In this document: positions 19,736 to 28,870 of the stretch, piece by piece
How positions within the stretch are numbered: position 1 is the stretch's first letter
How the letters are laid out: every line of letters starts with the position of its first letter
Assembly (NCBI GenBank): GCA_016718805.1
Contig: JADKCP010000011.1
Location: 62,001 to 126,000 of the forward strand
Reading direction: 5' to 3'
Origin: Bacteroidota bacterium
GTDB taxonomy: Bacteria > Bacteroidota > Bacteroidia > UBA4408
Length of the DNA stretch: 64,000 nt
The notes under the pieces: generated by a model
What the model was told of the DNA's origin: nothing
What the model saw: only the letters and a program-made list of their open reading frames with translations
The model's database searches: none
Program-made: the position numbers and the translations under genes

Positions 19736-20398
19736 ATGAAAAAATCAATTTCAACTAATATATCATTTGCAGCCTTGCTTTTTGTTTCGATTGTTTTTTT
19801 AGCTAGCTGTAAATGCAAGAAAGACACAGAAGTTATACCAACTTATACTTTAAGTGGAAGAGTATTTAGTGAATGTAACACACCATTGGCGAATGCCCAA
19901 ATATCATTTCACCAAGATGGTGAAAGTACTATAGGAGGTACTTCTGAATCAAATGATCAATCTACAGTAACCGATGCAAATGGGTACTTTTCAATTGCTT
20001 ATGAAAACAATGGTTCAAATCCAATTGAAATTTGGCACGATGCTAAAAAAATGCTGAGTGGTATTCCAATTCGCCAAGATATTCACGACATAGTGGGATA
20101 TAAAAATGCAAGCGCTTGTATTCAGGTAAAATTAAATGTACTTAATCCACATTCATCCGCTGATACATTAAACATTACCAATTTTGCCTCATCAACTCCA
20201 TTATCCTTGGTTGGTCCATTTACTTCTCAGGTTTTATATACTGCTCCTTATTATTCTATACTTGAGCCAACTTACTATGGAGCCGAAGCAAGAGTGTTAT
20301 GGTACATTAACAGCTATAATGGTGTATTTAATAAAACCGATTTTACAATCAACAAGTATTGCAAAGACACCATTTTTGTAACCGCTACCATCAATTAA
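19736..20398 (+). CDS. Lipoprotein with carboxypeptidase-regulatory-like domain
   Basis: The protein has 220 residues. The signal peptide ends in a lipobox with the lipidated cysteine at 25 (FLASC). Residues about 36-115 resemble the carboxypeptidase regulatory-like beta-sandwich (YTLSGRVF ... PLANAQISF ... TDANGYFSI), common in Bacteroidota surface proteins. The remainder is unassigned. The gene lies 72 nt after the lipase gene and before a GEVED surface gene, with a hairpin after its stop. It is probably part of the same surface-protein locus; function unknown. Confidence 0.75.
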   Translation: MKKSISTNISFAALLFVSIVFLASCKCKKDTEVIPTYTLSGRVFSECNTPLANAQISFHQDGESTIGGTSESNDQSTVTDANGYFSIAYENNGSNPIEIWHDAKKMLSGIPIRQDIHDIVGYKNASACIQVKLNVLNPHSSADTLNITNFASSTPLSLVGPFTSQVLYTAPYYSILEPTYYGAEARVLWYINSYNGVFNKTDFTINKYCKDTIFVTATIN

Positions 20399-20417
20399 TT
20401 TTCGGAATTTCTATTTC

Positions 20418-20457
20418 ATAAATCAGCAGCTTCGAGTACTTCGATCTGCTGATTTAT
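20418..20457 (+). terminator. Hairpin after the lipoprotein gene
   Basis: A perfect 12-bp stem (ATAAATCAGCAG / CTGCTGATTTAT) with a 16-nt loop starts 19 nt after the stop codon. A T-run (CTTTTTTATT) follows only after a few bases, so it may be a terminator or an mRNA-stabilising hairpin. Confidence 0.6.
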
Positions 20458-20510
20458 TCACTTTTTTATTAATCACAACAGACTATCGTACTGTTTAATA
20501 TTTAATATCT

Positions 20511-22883
20511 ATGAAAAAAACTACGTTGTTTTCAGTGTGCTATTTATTGCTCCAATTTTTAGCATATACAAGTCTAGCTCAAAGTTATTGTACTACCGGT
20601 GTTGGCGGCTCGGGTTGTGCAACAAACGATAATATCAAACTCGTATCAATAACAGGCACTACCCTATTGGTTTCTGGTAATTATTGTTACAATCAGGCAG
20701 GAATTAACATTACAAGTTTTCCGGATACTGGCTCTGCAACCTGTGTGCTAACACAAGGGCTAAGTTATCAGCTAAACATAAAATCGAATGCGAACAGTGC
20801 CCTAGGATTTTGGATTGACTACAATCATAATTTTATTTATGAAACAACTGAGTTTGTTTTGGTTTCACAAAGTGCTTTTCCGAATGTAACACAATCAATA
20901 AATTTTAGCATTCCTATTTCTCCTTATTTTGGAAAAACCGGTTTGCGTGTTCGCAGTATTAATCCATTTCCAGGGCTTAATTCTTCAGATGCTTGTATAA
21001 ATTCAGGAAGCGGTGAAATTGAAGAGTATACTGTTTTTATTGCAGCAGCTGCAACCTGCACTAGTCCTATATTTGGCGGAAATACGATTTCGCTTTCCGG
21101 TGATAGTATTTGTGAATCTTCTCAAACTATTTTGAGTTTGCAAGGAAATAGCATTGCTTCTGGCATTAACTATCAATGGGAATCATCAACCGATCAATTA
21201 ACCTGGAATGCTTTGCCCGGTGGAAATTATTACAACGATACTTTGACCATGCACGTGTCAGCCTATTATCGATGTATGTTAAGCTGCAATGGAAACAGTG
21301 TTTACTCAACTTCACGTTTTATTTATGTGAAGCCTTTTTATAACTGCTATTGCATTTCTGCACCTGGAGCTAGTGCTTCTATCAATTTAAATTCACACAT
21401 TGGCAATGTTGCATTCAGTAACTTAAACAATGGTGCCGATTCTATAAACTACCATTCACCTGGTGCAACTGGCAACTATTCAAATTACACAAACTTGGTA
21501 CCGGCACAAGTAACTAAAGGACTCACCTACCCCCTGCGAATAGTGCATGTTAATAATTCGAGTAATGGTTTTTTTCCTTGCTTAATTTCAGCCTTTATTG
21601 ATTACAATCACAACGGAAATTTCGATGAGCCTTATGAAAAAATTGTAGCAAAAGCGAGTTTGGGTGGAGAGTTCAACTTCGTTATTCCTGTTACAATTCC
21701 GCACACAGCGCTCAATGGAATTACAGCGATGCGTGTAATTGTTTACAACGAATCCTATTATAAACAAGGTGCTTGTTTTTCTTACTATACCGGCGAAACA
21801 GAAGATTATTTTGTAAATATCAGTCCCGGTACAGCTTGTGTTTCGACCATTTCCGCTGGAACAACCAGTGCATCTGAAGGCCCCAAAATATGCCCGGGTA
21901 CATTTATCCAATTTTCATTGAATGCTGCCAGCACAGGCGAAACCCAAACTTACCAATGGCAAAGTTCAACCGATTCAATAAACTGGATTTCTATTCCTAA
22001 TGCAACTTTTGAAACTTTTAACGATAGTATCAGCGCCTCCTTGTGGTATCGTTGCAAAGTAACATGTGGCTCCATTGTGGCTTTTTCAATCCCATATAAA
22101 GTAATACTATTACCTTATAATCAATGTTATTGTTCTGCAGTAAGCAGTTTTAGCAGGTATTATGGAAGTGCTATTGGGAATTTAACTTTTGGGAATTTGA
22201 ATAATGGAATCGATACCTTGCCACTGTTGGGCAATACAACTGCGAATTCTGTCTATTCAAATTTCAACAATTTACCTATTCAGCATTTTGCGAGAGGAAA
22301 TACTTACACTGCACGTTTAATACAAATTAATTCATCACTTGCGTTTTATCCTGCAGAGGCCAGAATTTATATAGACTATAATCAGAATGGTATTTGCGAT
22401 ATGTTAAATGAATCTTCTTTATTAGGACAAACCAGTTCAGGTATAAATGGAAACAGTGTTGGTGCATCAATAACAATACCTGCTTGGGCTGCAGTTGGTG
22501 TTACCGGTTTACGTGCTTATTTATCGGAAGGTGGCACATCGGGTGGAATTTGTAGCGGATTTAATTTTGGTAAAGTTGAAGATTATTTAATTGCCATTGA
22601 TTTTGCAGCATCAGAAAAAGAGATCAGCTCGTTTGAATTTCTAAAGCTATATCCTAATCCTGCGAATGAGCAATTTAGTGTTGAGGTATTTCAGGAAAAT
22701 GCACTTCTCAAAAATTTGAAAATAATCGATATCAATGGGAAAGAGATACGCACAATTGACTTTGAAAAGCATACCACAAGAACCACAATTTCTACGAACG
22801 AGCTACAATCGGGATTTTATTTTGTTGAAGTACAATGTTCCAACCATCGCAAATACCTTCAAAAATTAAGTATTTTGAAATAA
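20511..22883 (+). CDS. T9SS-exported GEVED-domain surface protein
   Basis: The protein has 790 residues. The signal peptide (1-24, ending SLAQ) is followed by three GEVED-type modules with the marks WIDYNHN / GEIEEYTV, FIDYNHNGNFDE / GETEDYFV and YIDYNQNGICD / GKVEDYLI. They are separated by two Ig-like segments (YQWESSTDQLTW and YQWQSSTDSINW), giving an alternating architecture. A T9SS type A sorting domain closes the protein (about 708-790, LYPNPANEQFSV, SGFYFVEV). No enzyme domain was found; a surface adhesion or matrix role is inferred. It shares GEVED modules with the 1,255-residue protein at 5454. Confidence 0.85.
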   Translation: MKKTTLFSVCYLLLQFLAYTSLAQSYCTTGVGGSGCATNDNIKLVSITGTTLLVSGNYCYNQAGINITSFPDTGSATCVLTQGLSYQLNIKSNANSALGFWIDYNHNFIYETTEFVLVSQSAFPNVTQSINFSIPISPYFGKTGLRVRSINPFPGLNSSDACINSGSGEIEEYTVFIAAAATCTSPIFGGNTISLSGDSICESSQTILSLQGNSIASGINYQWESSTDQLTWNALPGGNYYNDTLTMHVSAYYRCMLSCNGNSVYSTSRFIYVKPFYNCYCISAPGASASINLNSHIGNVAFSNLNNGADSINYHSPGATGNYSNYTNLVPAQVTKGLTYPLRIVHVNNSSNGFFPCLISAFIDYNHNGNFDEPYEKIVAKASLGGEFNFVIPVTIPHTALNGITAMRVIVYNESYYKQGACFSYYTGETEDYFVNISPGTACVSTISAGTTSASEGPKICPGTFIQFSLNAASTGETQTYQWQSSTDSINWISIPNATFETFNDSISASLWYRCKVTCGSIVAFSIPYKVILLPYNQCYCSAVSSFSRYYGSAIGNLTFGNLNNGIDTLPLLGNTTANSVYSNFNNLPIQHFARGNTYTARLIQINSSLAFYPAEARIYIDYNQNGICDMLNESSLLGQTSSGINGNSVGASITIPAWAAVGVTGLRAYLSEGGTSGGICSGFNFGKVEDYLIAIDFAASEKEISSFEFLKLYPNPANEQFSVEVFQENALLKNLKIIDINGKEIRTIDFEKHTTRTTISTNELQSGFYFVEVQCSNHRKYLQKLSILK

Positions 22884-22931
22884 TGTAATTATGCTTATCC
22901 TCGATTATACCTTAGAATTATAATCAAAGTA

Positions 22932-23023
22932 TTTAAACCATAAAGAAAAACACAAAGGGCATCAAGTGGTTTAATTAAAGTATTTCTTGAGTTCTTAGCA
23001 TAAACTTTGTGCTTGTGGTTAAA
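22932..23023. repeat. Decayed inverted-repeat intergenic element
   Basis: In the 269-bp gap after the GEVED gene, a TTTAAACCATAAAG...CACAAAG arm is followed by a CTTTGTGCTTGTGGTTAAA arm in inverse orientation. The right arm resembles the widespread intergenic repeat built on AACCACAAAG / CTTTGTGGTTAAA. The pairing is imperfect, as expected of an old copy. No other copy was found in this window. Confidence 0.35.
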
Positions 23024-23152
23024 CTCTAATTTATAAAAAATCGTAAACACGATTAATCTCAACTTGTACAACTTAATTGAAGTTATGGTATAATGGAGAA
23101 TGAGTATAATTTATAATTTAATACTCGAATTTTACAAGGTAAATCGAATAGG

Positions 23153-24850
23153 CTAGTTGCTGTATTTGCGTTTTCTGAGGTAAAATTGAACTATACCGTA
23201 AATCAGCAAAAGCAGAATTGGTAAGAGCGTATTAAGTAATTGCCAAAAAAACTTGTCAGACTTTAACACTTCCTTATCTAATAGGCGAAGAGTTAATTCT
23301 CTTGAACGTATTGAAATTAAGCCACTATTATCAGTAAGGTAATTCATTGAATTTAAAATGAAGTTGGTGTTGCCATACATCTGGTTAGTATAACGGTCGA
23401 ATCCTAAAGGATACACTTTACCGCTGCTTTTAGAAACTGCATTTTTAATAACATCACCATCGCTAACCACAATCATTTTAGTAGGTTTGCTTTGGGCTTT
23501 GAATTTTATTTCGTTGCTATTTGCGATGGCTGTTGTAATCCGGTTTTTAAAAACTGATTCAAATTGTCCTTCTAACAGTACTGCCAATGGTAAATTGTGT
23601 TTGTTGTATTGTTCTTGTTTGGGTTCCTGTTGCACTATTCCTAAACTTATACGTACAGGCGAATTTAGGACCTTTGAATATTTAGAAGTATGAAGCAGAA
23701 TTGTTTTTTTCACACCTGCATTACTTACTGTATCAAGTGAACTGGCAAATTCAAATTTAATTGCATTTAAATTGGTAACAATTGGATGTACGTTTTCGGG
23801 CACAACCAATGGCATGTAAAACCAAGGAAACAAACTTTGCTGTGGTTGATTTCCACTATACCCGGTAACAATAGGAATTGGTGCAGCCTGTAAATCCTGA
23901 ACTAGGTTATCGTTTAGCCGAACACCATATTTAAATAATAGATCATCGAGATTAATGGGATTTGAAATTCCGAAAGTCATACCCTGTTTATTCTGAAGGC
24001 TATCCATTTCAGCATATACAGGATCAATAAACCACATCATTTTTCCTCCATTCATCACAAATTGATCAAGAATGAACTTGTCTTTTTCAGAAAACACACT
24101 ATCGGGCTTTGCTACAATTGCAGCATCGTAACCTTCGAGTGCATGTATGTTTGAATCAAGGGCTACTTGTTTAACCGTATAATATTCACTAAGCGAACGA
24201 GCTATGTCAGTCGAATGCAATTGATCGAGTTCGCCATGCCCTTTGATAAAGGCAACATTCATTTTTTGCGGATTCGAAAGTTTGCGAATGCTATTACTAA
24301 ATTCATATTCAAGCTGCTGAATGCTACTGTTGAGCATTTCTTCAGAACTCACCCCCATTCTACTTTTCAATAGCTGCACAGCTATATTTCTATTTTTATA
24401 GGAGAATATTGCACCCGGAAATATAATTTGCTGAGATTTACCTCCTTCCTCCTTTACGGTTAAATTAGTAGGCTGCAAGCCTTCTTTAACCAAATGTTGA
24501 TATACTTCGTTGCGTTTTTTTTCGTCAGTACTTTCAGAAGGATTAATAAATTCATACTGCAAATTATCTCCAGCATAGGCTCGAAACTCATCGAGCATTT
24601 CTTTTGTTTCACTTCGTAAACGTTTAAAACCGGCAGGAAATTCACCTTCAAGATACACCTTTACGAGTACAACATCATCGAGGCTCTTAACTAAATCTTT
24701 TGTTGCCGGAGAAAGCGAATAACGCTTTTCAGAGGTTAAGTCAATTCGATAAAAAACATATCCGCCCAGATTATTTATCAAAACAAGAATTACCAATGCC
24801 AGCAGCAATTGCAATAAACTAATTTTACGAGAAGTCCCTTTTTTATTCAT
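23153..24850 (-). CDS. gldG: Gliding-associated ABC transporter component GldG
   Basis: The protein is 565 residues when started at the ATG at 24850, which overlaps the gldF stop codon (TAATG), a sign of translational coupling; a GTG three codons upstream is less likely. It has an N-terminal membrane segment (about 12-35), a large periplasmic domain of the DUF4350/GldG type (starting DLTSEKRYSLSPATKDL) and a C-terminal membrane segment (about 538-560). In Flavobacterium GldG works with GldF and the ATPase GldA in an ABC complex required for gliding. No gldA is visible here, consistent with its separate location in known genomes. Confidence 0.93.
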   Translation of the reverse strand: MNKKGTSRKISLLQLLLALVILVLINNLGGYVFYRIDLTSEKRYSLSPATKDLVKSLDDVVLVKVYLEGEFPAGFKRLRSETKEMLDEFRAYAGDNLQYEFINPSESTDEKKRNEVYQHLVKEGLQPTNLTVKEEGGKSQQIIFPGAIFSYKNRNIAVQLLKSRMGVSSEEMLNSSIQQLEYEFSNSIRKLSNPQKMNVAFIKGHGELDQLHSTDIARSLSEYYTVKQVALDSNIHALEGYDAAIVAKPDSVFSEKDKFILDQFVMNGGKMMWFIDPVYAEMDSLQNKQGMTFGISNPINLDDLLFKYGVRLNDNLVQDLQAAPIPIVTGYSGNQPQQSLFPWFYMPLVVPENVHPIVTNLNAIKFEFASSLDTVSNAGVKKTILLHTSKYSKVLNSPVRISLGIVQQEPKQEQYNKHNLPLAVLLEGQFESVFKNRITTAIANSNEIKFKAQSKPTKMIVVSDGDVIKNAVSKSSGKVYPLGFDRYTNQMYGNTNFILNSMNYLTDNSGLISIRSRELTLRLLDKEVLKSDKFFWQLLNTLLPILLLLIYGIVQFYLRKRKYSN

Positions 24851-25584
24851 TATTGCCACTTTCTGCTTTCGAGGTTAGTTTTGGTAAGAAGAATAAAAAG
24901 TGAGATCAAACTCAAAAAGTACAGCACATCCCGCGTATCAATAACTCCGCGACTCATCGATAAATAATGTTCGTTAATTCCAAAGCCAATTATGGTTCCT
25001 TGAATGGATTGAAAAATAGCGATATTACTTAAAGATTCAAATCCTGTATGGAAAATAAAACAAAAGAAAACCGCTATGATAAATGCGATAATTTGATTTT
25101 CGGAGATGCTTGATGCAAATATTCCTATAGAAACAAAAGCTGCTGCCAAAAAAAGCAAGCCAATGTAAGAGCCCCACATTCCACCCGTATCAATGTTTCC
25201 AGGAGGGCTTCCCAAATGAGAAACCGAAAAATAATATACCAAGGTTGGAAGTAAAGCAAAAACTACTAACAATAGCCCAGCAAGATATTTTGAGAAAATT
25301 ATTTGCAAATCACTTAAAGGATAAGTTAGTAAAAGCTCAATGGTTCCTGATTTTTTTTCATCGGCAAACAAGCGCATAGTAACAGCCGGAATTAAAAACA
25401 TAAATACCCAGGGAGCTATCACAAACAAGGGATCAATAGTAGCATAGCCGGCATCTAAAATATTGAAGTCGCCCGGAAATACCCATAAAAACAAATTCAA
25501 TACAAGTAAAAAAACAACAATTACGATGTATCCTATTAGTGAATTTAAAAAACTTTGTATTTCTTTTTTAAGTAACGAGAGCAT
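24850..25584 (-). CDS. gldF: Gliding-associated ABC transporter permease GldF
   Basis: The protein has 244 residues and six predicted membrane segments, of the ABC-2 type permease family. The conserved segment RLFADEKKSGTIELLLTYPL between helices two and three is characteristic of GldF and related permeases. It is located directly upstream of gldG with a one-base overlap of stop and start. It would form the channel of the GldAFG complex in the inner membrane. Confidence 0.93.
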   Translation of the reverse strand: MLSLLKKEIQSFLNSLIGYIVIVVFLLVLNLFLWVFPGDFNILDAGYATIDPLFVIAPWVFMFLIPAVTMRLFADEKKSGTIELLLTYPLSDLQIIFSKYLAGLLLVVFALLPTLVYYFSVSHLGSPPGNIDTGGMWGSYIGLLFLAAAFVSIGIFASSISENQIIAFIIAVFFCFIFHTGFESLSNIAIFQSIQGTIIGFGINEHYLSMSRGVIDTRDVLYFLSLISLFILLTKTNLESRKWQ

Positions 25585-25678
25585 ACTATTCTCTAAGAAT
25601 TTTATTCGGCAAAGAAAAGAAATTTTGAATGTAAGTGAAGCGATTATTTATGAACCTTTTACTATTAACAACTCCCAA

Positions 25679-26518
25679 TTAGATGCTCTCAAACAAACTT
25701 AATTGATGTTGTTTGCTTGTATTTATAGGAATTTTAACAAGGCTACGCGCTGAAGGAAGAATTTGAAAAAGTGCGCTTTCCTTTGTTCTGCTTGCTATTT
25801 CAATTTTAGTATGGGATGCATGTTGTTTAAAAAGTTGCTCCACCAAATCAGGATGATTGTTCTCTTTTGATAAATGGGCTAAAAATAAATGCGTCATAAA
25901 AGGTGGTTTGTGTTTTTGCATTAATTCCAATGCCTGCCGGTTTGATAAATGACCATACTTACCACTTATTCGTTTTTTAAGATAGGCAGGATAAGTTCCA
26001 TTTTGGAGCATTTCTTCATCGTAATTTGCTTCTAAAAAAGCAGCATTGCACTGTTTAAAATGATGAATCAACTGGTTACAAACACTTCCAATATCAGTAA
26101 ATACACCAATTGTTATTGGGCCTGATTTAACAACAAAACTATGCGCATCTGCTGCATCGTGAAATTTAGGAAAAGCACCTACACTTAATTTTCCCACCGT
26201 AATTTCAGCATTCGCATCAAAATCATTTATCAGCGATGCATCCAACTTCAAACCAGAATTTGCCATGGTTTTTTGGTTAATGTACACCGGCAACCGGTAT
26301 TTCCTTGCAATAGCCTCCAATCCACTAATGTGATCAATGTGCTCGTGACTAATAAAAATTGCTTTCACTTTTTTGATGTCCAAATTGAGCCTGTCGAAGC
26401 GCTTTTCGGTTTCCTTACAACTCAAACCTGCATCAACAAGCACAGCTTCAGTATGATTGCCAACATAATAGCAATTTCCATTGCTTCCTGAATTTAACGA
26501 ACATATAAAAAGCGACAT
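25679..26518 (-). CDS. Metallo-beta-lactamase-fold hydrolase, YycJ/WalJ type
   Basis: The protein has 279 residues and no signal peptide. The metal-binding motif HEHIDH (His58-His63) follows the typical N-terminus CSLNSGSNGNCYYVG, and later KFHDAADAHSFV and GHLSNRQAL match the YycJ branch of the family. Members are predicted cytoplasmic exonucleases or phosphodiesterases; in Firmicutes the relative sits beside the WalKR system and affects DNA and cell-wall homeostasis. That context is absent here, so the role is inferred from family membership only. Confidence 0.82.
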   Translation of the reverse strand: MSLFICSLNSGSNGNCYYVGNHTEAVLVDAGLSCKETEKRFDRLNLDIKKVKAIFISHEHIDHISGLEAIARKYRLPVYINQKTMANSGLKLDASLINDFDANAEITVGKLSVGAFPKFHDAADAHSFVVKSGPITIGVFTDIGSVCNQLIHHFKQCNAAFLEANYDEEMLQNGTYPAYLKKRISGKYGHLSNRQALELMQKHKPPFMTHLFLAHLSKENNHPDLVEQLFKQHASHTKIEIASRTKESALFQILPSARSLVKIPINTSKQHQLSLFESI

Positions 26519-26738
26519 AGCGTATGCACAAATTTGTGGAGCTAAATATACTGCTTCAACTCAATTGTTGAATTTGTATTTGGCATTTATTTATGAGTAA
26601 CTTGTTACTACAGTTTACTAACCTTAAAGAATATATGAATTTAGAACTTTAAACTTTGAAAATGAAAGGAATGAGAAAGGTATTCTTTACTTCTTGTGTT
26701 TAGTCAAAAAAATTATCTAAAACTATTTTCAAAATAAA

Positions 26739-26746
26739 TAACTTTG
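26739..26746 (+). promoter_or_regulatory. Bacteroidota -7 element (TAACTTTG) upstream of sixA-like gene
   Basis: TAnnTTTG match, 19 nt before the ATG at 26766. No clear -33 TTG. Confidence 0.5.
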
Positions 26747-26765
26747 AAAGCTCTTAAAGACTGCT

Positions 26766-27197
26766 ATGAAAACGCTTTATATAGTTAGACACGCTAAAAC
26801 CGAAGTACAACAACAGGGGCAATTAGATTTTAACAGAGCACTTGCACCCCGAGCCACACAGGATATTGCTACAATCAATAGTTTATTGAAACAACACAAA
26901 ATTGGGGTTGATGCAATAGTTTGCAGTCCGGCGCTTAGGGCAATTAGTACAGCTCAATTATTTGCTTCGAAGTTGGATTTTGAAATCTCAAAAATTGAAC
27001 AAAATTCATTAATCTATAATGCGTCCTTACCCACCTTGCTGAGTGTTATTTGGAAGTTGGATGATCGAAATAATCATGTATTTATTGTTGGTCACAATCC
27101 TGGCTTAACCTTGTTGAGTAATTTTTTAAGCCTTCCTCCTATTCCTCATATTCCAACCAATAAAATAGTTTGTATTGAATTTAATGTAAAAAAATAG
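26766..27197 (+). CDS. SixA-type histidine phosphatase
   Basis: The protein has 143 residues. The histidine phosphatase signature RHAKTE (His9 as phosphate acceptor) begins the protein and the second conserved histidine is in VGHNPGL. Length and motifs fit SixA, which in E. coli removes phosphate from histidine-containing phosphotransfer domains. In Bacteroidota the substrate is not established. The gene is monocistronic, with its own promoter element, and faces the gene at 27263. Confidence 0.85.
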   Translation: MKTLYIVRHAKTEVQQQGQLDFNRALAPRATQDIATINSLLKQHKIGVDAIVCSPALRAISTAQLFASKLDFEISKIEQNSLIYNASLPTLLSVIWKLDDRNNHVFIVGHNPGLTLLSNFLSLPPIPHIPTNKIVCIEFNVKK

Positions 27198-27262
27198 GAA
27201 ATGATTAGTGCCGAAAAAAGTAATCAACGCTTTTTTATTTTTCCGAAGCTAGAAATGTAAAT

Positions 27263-27970
27263 TTAATTCTCTTCCGGTTCGTCACCGCCTGATGAATCAC
27301 TTCTAAACAAATCCTTTCGTAGGTTTAAATTAAGTACTACTCCTATCGATATATAGCTTGTATTTCCGGTTGAATCGCCTTTTCGGTAAGTACTGTATTT
27401 TTGCAAACAAATTGCAGTTGGATCAAACTCATTCGTCAAATACGTATATGATAAAAACATTCCCAAGGAAAAATTATCGTCTGAATAATAGCTAAATCCC
27501 ACCATAGGACGTATGCTCGATGCAATGAAATCCTTTTTAGGAACAAAGCCAGTATCGGAACATTCAACTTTATAATAATTCAACCAATTGTATCCATAAG
27601 CAAGGTTGGCATACCACATTACACGCGGACTGGCAAATTTTTCGTATCCAATATTTATTCCACCTGAACTTATGCGGCATTCGGTGTTTAGCAAGGCAAT
27701 TTTATCGTTCGAAATTTTTAATCCGGTATAATTACCATGTATACCGGTATACAATCCGCTAAACAATTTTATCTGAAAATTTAATCCTGCATCGTAAATC
27801 CCTCTGAAACTATTGCGCAAAGCCTTATTACTAACTACAGTAGGAATACCGACAGTAGCCTTTAAATTAAAACGTGAAGCAACCGGAATTTTTTCTTGCT
27901 CTTGTGCTTGCAAATTACTGCAAAACAATGCGCTTAACGCAAGCACTGTGATTTTTAAAAGCTTGTTCAC
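27263..27970 (-). CDS. Predicted small outer-membrane beta-barrel protein
   Basis: The protein has 235 residues. A signal peptide (1-22, ending NLQAQ) is followed by alternating amphipathic strands rich in aromatic residues (for example GLYTGIHGNYTGL, NLGMF-like strands, TSYISIGVVLNLNL), as in eight-strand outer-membrane barrels. The acidic tail DSSGGDEPEEN is unusual for a barrel C-terminus. The start is GTG at 27970, directly before the signal peptide. It lies 19 nt downstream of fabI, so it may be co-transcribed with it. Function unknown. Confidence 0.65.
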   Translation of the reverse strand: MNKLLKITVLALSALFCSNLQAQEQEKIPVASRFNLKATVGIPTVVSNKALRNSFRGIYDAGLNFQIKLFSGLYTGIHGNYTGLKISNDKIALLNTECRISSGGINIGYEKFASPRVMWYANLAYGYNWLNYYKVECSDTGFVPKKDFIASSIRPMVGFSYYSDDNFSLGMFLSYTYLTNEFDPTAICLQKYSTYRKGDSTGNTSYISIGVVLNLNLRKDLFRSDSSGGDEPEEN

Positions 27971-27989
27971 GAAGTGGAATTAATTTAAT

Positions 27990-28795
27990 TTAAAAAAGCT
28001 TCAACACATCTTCACTGATTCCGGTGGTTGAATAACCGCCATCGTGAAATAAATTTTGCATGGTTACCATTCGTGTAAGATCTGAAAACAGGGTAATGCA
28101 ATAATCTGCACAAGCATCGGCGCTAGCATTCCCTAATGGTGATAGCTTATCGGCAAAATCATAAAAATTATCAAAACCTTTTATCCCACTGCCTGCAGTA
28201 GTTTTGGTAGGAGATTGTGAAACAGTATTAATTCTAACCTTTTTCGCTTTTCCATAATGAAATCCAAAGCTTCGTGCAACCGATTCGAGCATGGCTTTGG
28301 CATCGGCCATATCGCCATAAAATGAATACGTTCGTTGAGCTGCGATGTACGACAATGCTACAACAGAAGCCCATTCGTTAAGTGCATCTTGTTTCATCGC
28401 AACACTCATCATTTTATGTAAACTCATGGCTGAAACATCTAAACTTTTTACATAAAAATCATAGTTCAAATCGGTATAAGGTAAATTTTTACGCAGGTTT
28501 GGACTCATCCCAATGGAGTGTAAAACGAAATCTATTTTTCCGCCCAATACCTCCTGTGATTTGGAAAAAGATTTTCAATATCGGCAACAGAAGTTGCATC
28601 TGCACCTATTACTTCGGCATTACACGATTCGGCAAGCTTCTTAATTTCACCCATACGCATTGCAACTGGTGCATTGGTCAAGGTAAATATAGCACCTTCA
28701 GCATGCGCACGTTCGGCAACTTTCCAGGCAATTGAATTGCTATCGAGTGCTCCTGAAATAATTCCTCTTTTTCCTTTAAGCAAATTATAATTCAT
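27990..28795 (-). CDS. fabI: Enoyl-[acyl-carrier-protein] reductase FabI, interrupted by a one-base frameshift
   Basis: Two overlapping minus-strand frames together make one FabI. The first (28532-28795) gives MNYNLLKGKRGIISGALDSN through IENLF; the second (27990-28547) continues with GGKIDFVLHSIG, the SDR-type catalytic Tyr-x6-Lys (FYGDMADAKA) and the C-terminal half. Adding one T to the T5 run at 28565-28569 (plus-strand A5) joins them exactly, restoring LFSKSQEVLGGKIDF. The enzyme performs the last reduction of fatty-acid elongation with NAD(P)H. The gene is normally essential, so a sequence error is as likely as a real mutation. Confidence 0.88.
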
Positions 28796-28818
28796 AAAAT
28801 TTTAGTTGAGTTGAAGTA

Positions 28819-28826
28819 CAAATATA
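28819..28826 (-). promoter_or_regulatory. Bacteroidota -7 element (TATATTTG) of fabI
   Basis: TAnnTTTG match on the minus strand, 23 nt before the ATG at 28795. A TTTG at 28850-28853, 23 nt further upstream, could serve as the -33 element. Confidence 0.55.
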
Positions 28827-28870
28827 TTTTATTTACCCGAATGTAAAAGCAAATCAATTACTACACCTTA

